Part shown: positions 5,215-7,663 of the stretch, piece by piece
How the letters are laid out: every line of letters begins with the position of its first letter
Numbering within the stretch: the first letter of the stretch is position 1
Assembly: GCA_001516765.1 (NCBI GenBank)
Contig: LOCH01000038.1
Span: 1 to 7,663 of the forward strand
From: Vulcanisaeta sp. MG_3
GTDB lineage: Archaea; Thermoproteota; Thermoprotei; Thermoproteales; Thermocladiaceae
DNA: 7,663 nucleotides
Reading direction: 5' to 3'
Program-made: the position numbers and the translations under genes
Notes under the pieces: model-generated
Told to the model about the DNA's origin: nothing
Database searches by the model: none
The model's input: the letters and a program-made list of their open reading frames with translations, nothing else

Positions 5215-6681
5215 AATTAATGCCCTCAGTTGGTTCAACTCCTTATCCTTACTCTCGATTATCTTCATCAACTCCTCCCTCTCCTTGAGCAATTGTTCAT
5301 ACTTCTTACGTATATCCTGGCACTCACTCTCAATTCTACTCACCTCCCTCATCTTACTATCCAACTCTTCCCTCTCCCTATCCAACTTCTCCCTAAGCTC
5401 TACCAACGTATTCTCCCTAATGATGAGAGCCCTTTGGTAATTCATCAACTCCCTCTCCTTATCGAGCAACCTCTTCTCCCAATCGGAAAGTCTCTTCTCC
5501 TCCTCAAGTAGTTTCGTCATCAATGGCTCGAGCTTCTCCATAATCTCCCTCCTCCTCTTACTGATCTCCTCATCAAGTCTCCTCAACTCATTCTCCCTAT
5601 CCTTAAGTAAGTTCTCGAGCGTGCTTAACCTACTCTCCTTATCCTTAAGCTCAGCCTCTAACTTATTAAGTGCCTCCTGTCTCTCATTCAGTTTCTTCTC
5701 GAACTCCTTAAGCTCAGCCTCCCTCTGGGCTAATTGATTAAGCTTCTCCTTAACCTCCTCCTCCCTCTTCTCCAACTCCCTAAGTCTCGCGTTCTCCGCA
5801 TCAATCCTGACAGCCTCCATCTCAAGTCTCTGTTCACGTGACTTCAACTCAATCTCCCAATCCCTAAGCTTAGCCTCCCTCTCATTAATTGCCCTCTCCC
5901 TCTCAGCCAATGCTTTTTCCTTATTATCAAGCTCGCTGAGTCTTGACGTTAATTGGTTAGCTAATGCCGTAAGTGTCGCCATGACACCCGACATCTCAGC
6001 CAACTTTGCCTTCTCCGCCTCAATGGCCTTCCTATCGCTCTCCAACCTCTGCCTAAGTTCCTCGAGACCCTTCTCCCTAACCGTTACATCACTCTCCCTC
6101 CTACTTAAATCAAGAAGTTTATTCTCCAGATCCTTTTCCCTACTCAAGACCTCATTATATACCCTATTCAACTCACCTAACAGGTTGCTCAGTTTCGATA
6201 CCTCTGAGACCAATGAGGATGCCTTATCAACACCACTCTCTATTTTTGTATTCAAGTCCTTAACATTATTATTTATTGTCTCAAGCGTCGTCACAGCACT
6301 GGTTAAGCTTTGCTGCATGTTCCCTGACAAACCCTGGAGCCTGTCAAGGATCTCATTTATTTTATTGAGGGCACTGAGTAATGAGTCCATGAGTTTCCTA
6401 CTTGTATCGTCAAATTGATTAACGATAGAGCTCATCTGGGCAACTCTGTTTGTTATGTCTGCCGTTGATGAGTTTATGACCTTGATGGCGTCCTGAAGCG
6501 TCTTATCATTCCTATCAAGGCTTGAGGATATGGCTTGGAGGCTCTTTTGTATTTGGTTAGCATTATTCATTAATGCCTGGATGTTCTGGTGGAGGGTTTG
6601 GATCAGATTGGCTATGTCATTAATCCTCTGATAAAGCTCCTGCTCCCTACCCCTACTGAACACGTTACGTATTTTAAACAA
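5206..6681 (-). CDS. Long coiled-coil protein, 491 aa, family not recognised
   Basis: An almost entirely helical rod. There is one proline in 491 residues (P386) and one cysteine (C454). Residues about 15-175 form a Ser/Asn/Gln-rich amphipathic coil with few charges; about 178-491 is a Glu/Lys/Arg-rich coiled coil with recurring L-x-x-R-E heptads. The region around 228-248 (MSGVMATLTALANQLTSRL) is a less charged break that could be a hinge. No Walker motifs, zinc hook, signal peptide or membrane segment is visible, so it is not an SMC/Rad50 ATPase. Two tryptophans sit in copies of LxDWExxL at 275 and 401. TTG 6681 is used; GTG 6663 is a good alternative, about 27 nt from TATATTAA. A shorter coiled-coil gene lies just upstream on the same strand. 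A structural or scaffolding role is inference. Confidence 0.8.
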   Translation of the reverse strand: MFKIRNVFSRGREQELYQRINDIANLIQTLHQNIQALMNNANQIQKSLQAISSSLDRNDKTLQDAIKVINSSTADITNRVAQMSSIVNQFDDTSRKLMDSLLSALNKINEILDRLQGLSGNMQQSLTSAVTTLETINNNVKDLNTKIESGVDKASSLVSEVSKLSNLLGELNRVYNEVLSREKDLENKLLDLSRRESDVTVREKGLEELRQRLESDRKAIEAEKAKLAEMSGVMATLTALANQLTSRLSELDNKEKALAERERAINEREAKLRDWEIELKSREQRLEMEAVRIDAENARLRELEKREEEVKEKLNQLAQREAELKEFEKKLNERQEALNKLEAELKDKESRLSTLENLLKDRENELRRLDEEISKRRREIMEKLEPLMTKLLEEEKRLSDWEKRLLDKERELMNYQRALIIRENTLVELREKLDREREELDSKMREVSRIESECQDIRKKYEQLLKEREELMKIIESKDKELNQLRALIKK

Positions 6682-6686
6682 GGAAA

Positions 6687-6694
6687 TTAATATA
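6687..6694 (-). promoter_or_regulatory. TATA box of the 491-aa coiled-coil gene
   Basis: On the minus strand this reads TATATTAA, predicting a start near 6664, which coincides with GTG 6663. A second A/T-rich box, AATAATAAAA (6701-6710), would instead suit TTG 6681. The two possibilities cannot be separated by eye. Confidence 0.45.
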
Positions 6695-6746
6695 CTTTGC
6701 TTTTATTATTCTAAGCAGAATTGATTGAAAAGTAAAAAGCGATAAT

Positions 6747-7328
6747 TTAAGTCTTGCCTGATACCTTACCTAGGAGATCCAAAATAACTGATTTAAGCCC
6801 CTCAATAATCTCAGAACTTTTTCTATACTCAGCAACCAACCTAATACCCTGCTCCTCAAGCAACTTCTGCAGCTCATTAAGTCTAGTATTAACGCTCGCC
6901 AATTGATTACTAATCTCAACCACTTGGTTAACATCAAGCGCCCTATACTCCCTCAAATCCGTAGAAACCTTCGCAAGCAAATCCATGGCGTTCTCAAGTT
7001 TGTTCTGTATGGAGGATATGGAGTCCCTATACGCTATGAGTGAGGCCTCGATTCTCGTGAGCTCCCTCAACGTATTTGATAATAAGCCAGCCAACTCCGT
7101 TATGTTCTGTGGCGTTACCCCAGCAATAAGTTCCTGCGCCTTAACCAGGCTCGATAATGTTTTCTCAATCTCATTAACCCTTGACTCGAGGCCCTCAACC
7201 CTAGTGTTTATGTTTGCCAAATCCTTGGATAATTGATCAAACTTGTTGTTCAGACTGACCAACTCCCTAAGTATCCTTAGTATTGGGTCTTCACGTGGTG
7301 GCGGTGGAGGTGTTGGGTAATAACCCAT
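6747..7328 (-). CDS. Coiled-coil protein with proline-rich N-terminus, 193 aa
   Basis: I do not recognise this family. The protein starts MGYYPTPPPPPRED, a flexible proline-rich tip, followed by a helix (14-70) with heptad-like spacing of Leu/Val/Ile (LNNKFDQLSKDLANINTRVE), a short break at VTPQN (71-75), and further helices to residue 193. After the tip and D14-P15 there is only one proline (P73). No signal peptide, membrane segment or catalytic motif is seen. ATG 7328 is preferred over ATG 7343 because it lies about 26 nt from the TATA-like box, giving a leaderless message; the upstream ATG would add MEIII. It lies 65 nt upstream of the 491-aa coiled-coil gene on the same strand, and both resemble each other in style (Asn/Ser-rich coils), so a shared structural role is plausible but unproven. 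Confidence 0.75.
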   Translation of the reverse strand: MGYYPTPPPPPREDPILRILRELVSLNNKFDQLSKDLANINTRVEGLESRVNEIEKTLSSLVKAQELIAGVTPQNITELAGLLSNTLRELTRIEASLIAYRDSISSIQNKLENAMDLLAKVSTDLREYRALDVNQVVEISNQLASVNTRLNELQKLLEEQGIRLVAEYRKSSEIIEGLKSVILDLLGKVSGKT

Positions 7329-7350
7329 TATTATTATTTCCATAGATATT

Positions 7351-7360
7351 GTTTAAATAC
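7351..7360 (-). promoter_or_regulatory. TATA box of the 193-aa coiled-coil gene
   Basis: On the minus strand this reads GTATTTAAAC; its TTTAAA core is centred about 26-27 nt before ATG 7328. The core is self-complementary, so it could in principle also serve the divergent gene on the + strand. Confidence 0.55.
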
Positions 7361-7387
7361 TTATCTTGCGATAATCCCACAATGGGG

Positions 7388-7394
7388 TATATAT
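7388..7394 (+). promoter_or_regulatory. TATA-like element before the acyltransferase gene
   Basis: TATATAT flanked by GGGG and CCCC, centred 21 nt before ATG 7412, slightly closer than for the other genes in this window. The spacing makes it a weaker call, and the TTTAAA core at 7352-7357 is an alternative with a leader of about 30 nt. Confidence 0.35.
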
Positions 7395-7411
7395 CCCCAA
7401 GGGCTAGGATA

Positions 7412-7663
7412 ATGAGCAAGAGCATCAGCAATAATGTTACGATTTGGGGATTGACAGTTATTGGTGAGGGAACTGTGGTGGAACCATTCGTAGTCATAGG
7501 TCACCCAATTAGGTCCAAGTTAATTGGGATTAGAAATAAACCGAGCATTGATGAATTGATTGATAGTGTGAGCGATGGTGCGGTGATAGGCAGGAACTGC
7601 ATTATTAGGAGCCATGTCACGATCTACGAGAAAGTCGAGCTGGGTGATGATGTTAAGACAGGG
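7412..7663 (+). CDS. Left-handed beta-helix (hexapeptide-repeat) acyltransferase, N-terminal part
   Basis: The first 84 codons are in the window and the frame is open at the right edge. The product starts MSKSISNNVTIWGLTVIGEG and shows hexapeptide-repeat coils of the [LIV]-G-x4 type: VIGEGTVVEPFVVIG (16-30) and, after a loop (31-55), VIGRNCIIRSHVTIYEKVELGDDV (about 59-82). This is the fold of LbetaH acetyl/acyltransferases, which form trimers and move acyl groups from CoA onto sugars or amino groups, often in nucleotide-sugar or surface-glycan pathways; some members are gamma-class carbonic anhydrases or sugar nucleotidyltransferase tails. The active-site His and the C-terminus are outside the window, so the substrate cannot be assigned. 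The gene is divergent from the 193-aa coiled-coil gene, with 83 bases between the starts. Confidence 0.8.
   Translation, partial: MSKSISNNVTIWGLTVIGEGTVVEPFVVIGHPIRSKLIGIRNKPSIDELIDSVSDGAVIGRNCIIRSHVTIYEKVELGDDVKTG

Noticed and set aside
5230..5511. Plus-strand open frame rich in Leu/Pro
   Set aside because: It is the complement of the Glu/Lys/Arg-rich coiled-coil gene; the Leu content is produced by the antisense of those codons. No promoter or start context supports it.
5981..6418. Plus-strand 145-codon open frame
   Set aside because: Ser/Leu-rich antisense shadow of the coiled-coil gene, whose heptad pattern on the minus strand is clearly the coding signal.
7384..7398. GGGGTATATATCCCC as a perfect operator palindrome
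   Set aside because: Only the GGGG/CCCC arms are complementary; the TATATAT centre does not pair, and a TATA box with chance flanks explains it.
1..7663. CRISPR array or tandem repeats
   Set aside because: No regularly spaced direct repeats were seen; the only periodicity is the heptad coding pattern of the coiled-coil genes.

Overview
The window looks like chromosomal DNA of a hyperthermophilic crenarchaeon of the Thermoproteales, most likely Vulcanisaeta- or Caldivirga-like. The evidence is a class I (archaeal) lysyl-tRNA synthetase, a PaREP1-family protein (a family expanded in Thermoproteales), an archaeal tRNA-Glu with encoded CCA, an IS200/IS605-type element end, AGG/ATA-rich codon use, and A/T-rich TATA boxes centred about 26 nt upstream of start codons, the signature of leaderless crenarchaeal transcripts. 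The genus is inference.

Left part (1-1326). The first ~216 bases are the right end of an IS200/IS605-type element: the C-terminal tail of a TnpB-like protein on + and a terminal hairpin. It abuts the 3' side of a minus-strand GH13 amylase/neopullulanase-like gene. That gene keeps all three catalytic acids but stops just after conserved region IV, inside the element's hairpin, so it appears truncated by the insertion.

Middle part (1425-3029). tRNA-Glu(UUC) is followed by an AT-rich gap with several short dyads. Next come a DUF1641-like gene and a MoaD-like ubiquitin-fold sulfur carrier ending in Gly-Gly; both probably relate to molybdoenzyme/molybdopterin function. Convergent to them is a two-gene minus-strand unit: a 34-residue antitoxin-like ORF, which is easy to miss, and a PaREP1 (HEPN-like) protein.

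Right part (3195-7663). lysS (class I) is probably co-transcribed with a small three-helix membrane protein. Two minus-strand coiled-coil genes follow, each with its own promoter: a 491-residue, almost proline-free rod protein and a 193-residue protein with a proline-rich N-terminus. I recognise neither as a named family. They are the best candidates here for an undescribed structural or cytoskeletal system, but the sequence gives no direct functional evidence. The window ends in the first 84 codons of a left-handed beta-helix (hexapeptide-repeat) acyltransferase, divergent from the second coiled-coil gene.

No CRISPR array, rRNA, integrase or replication origin was seen. No stretch over 300 bases lacks a gene.
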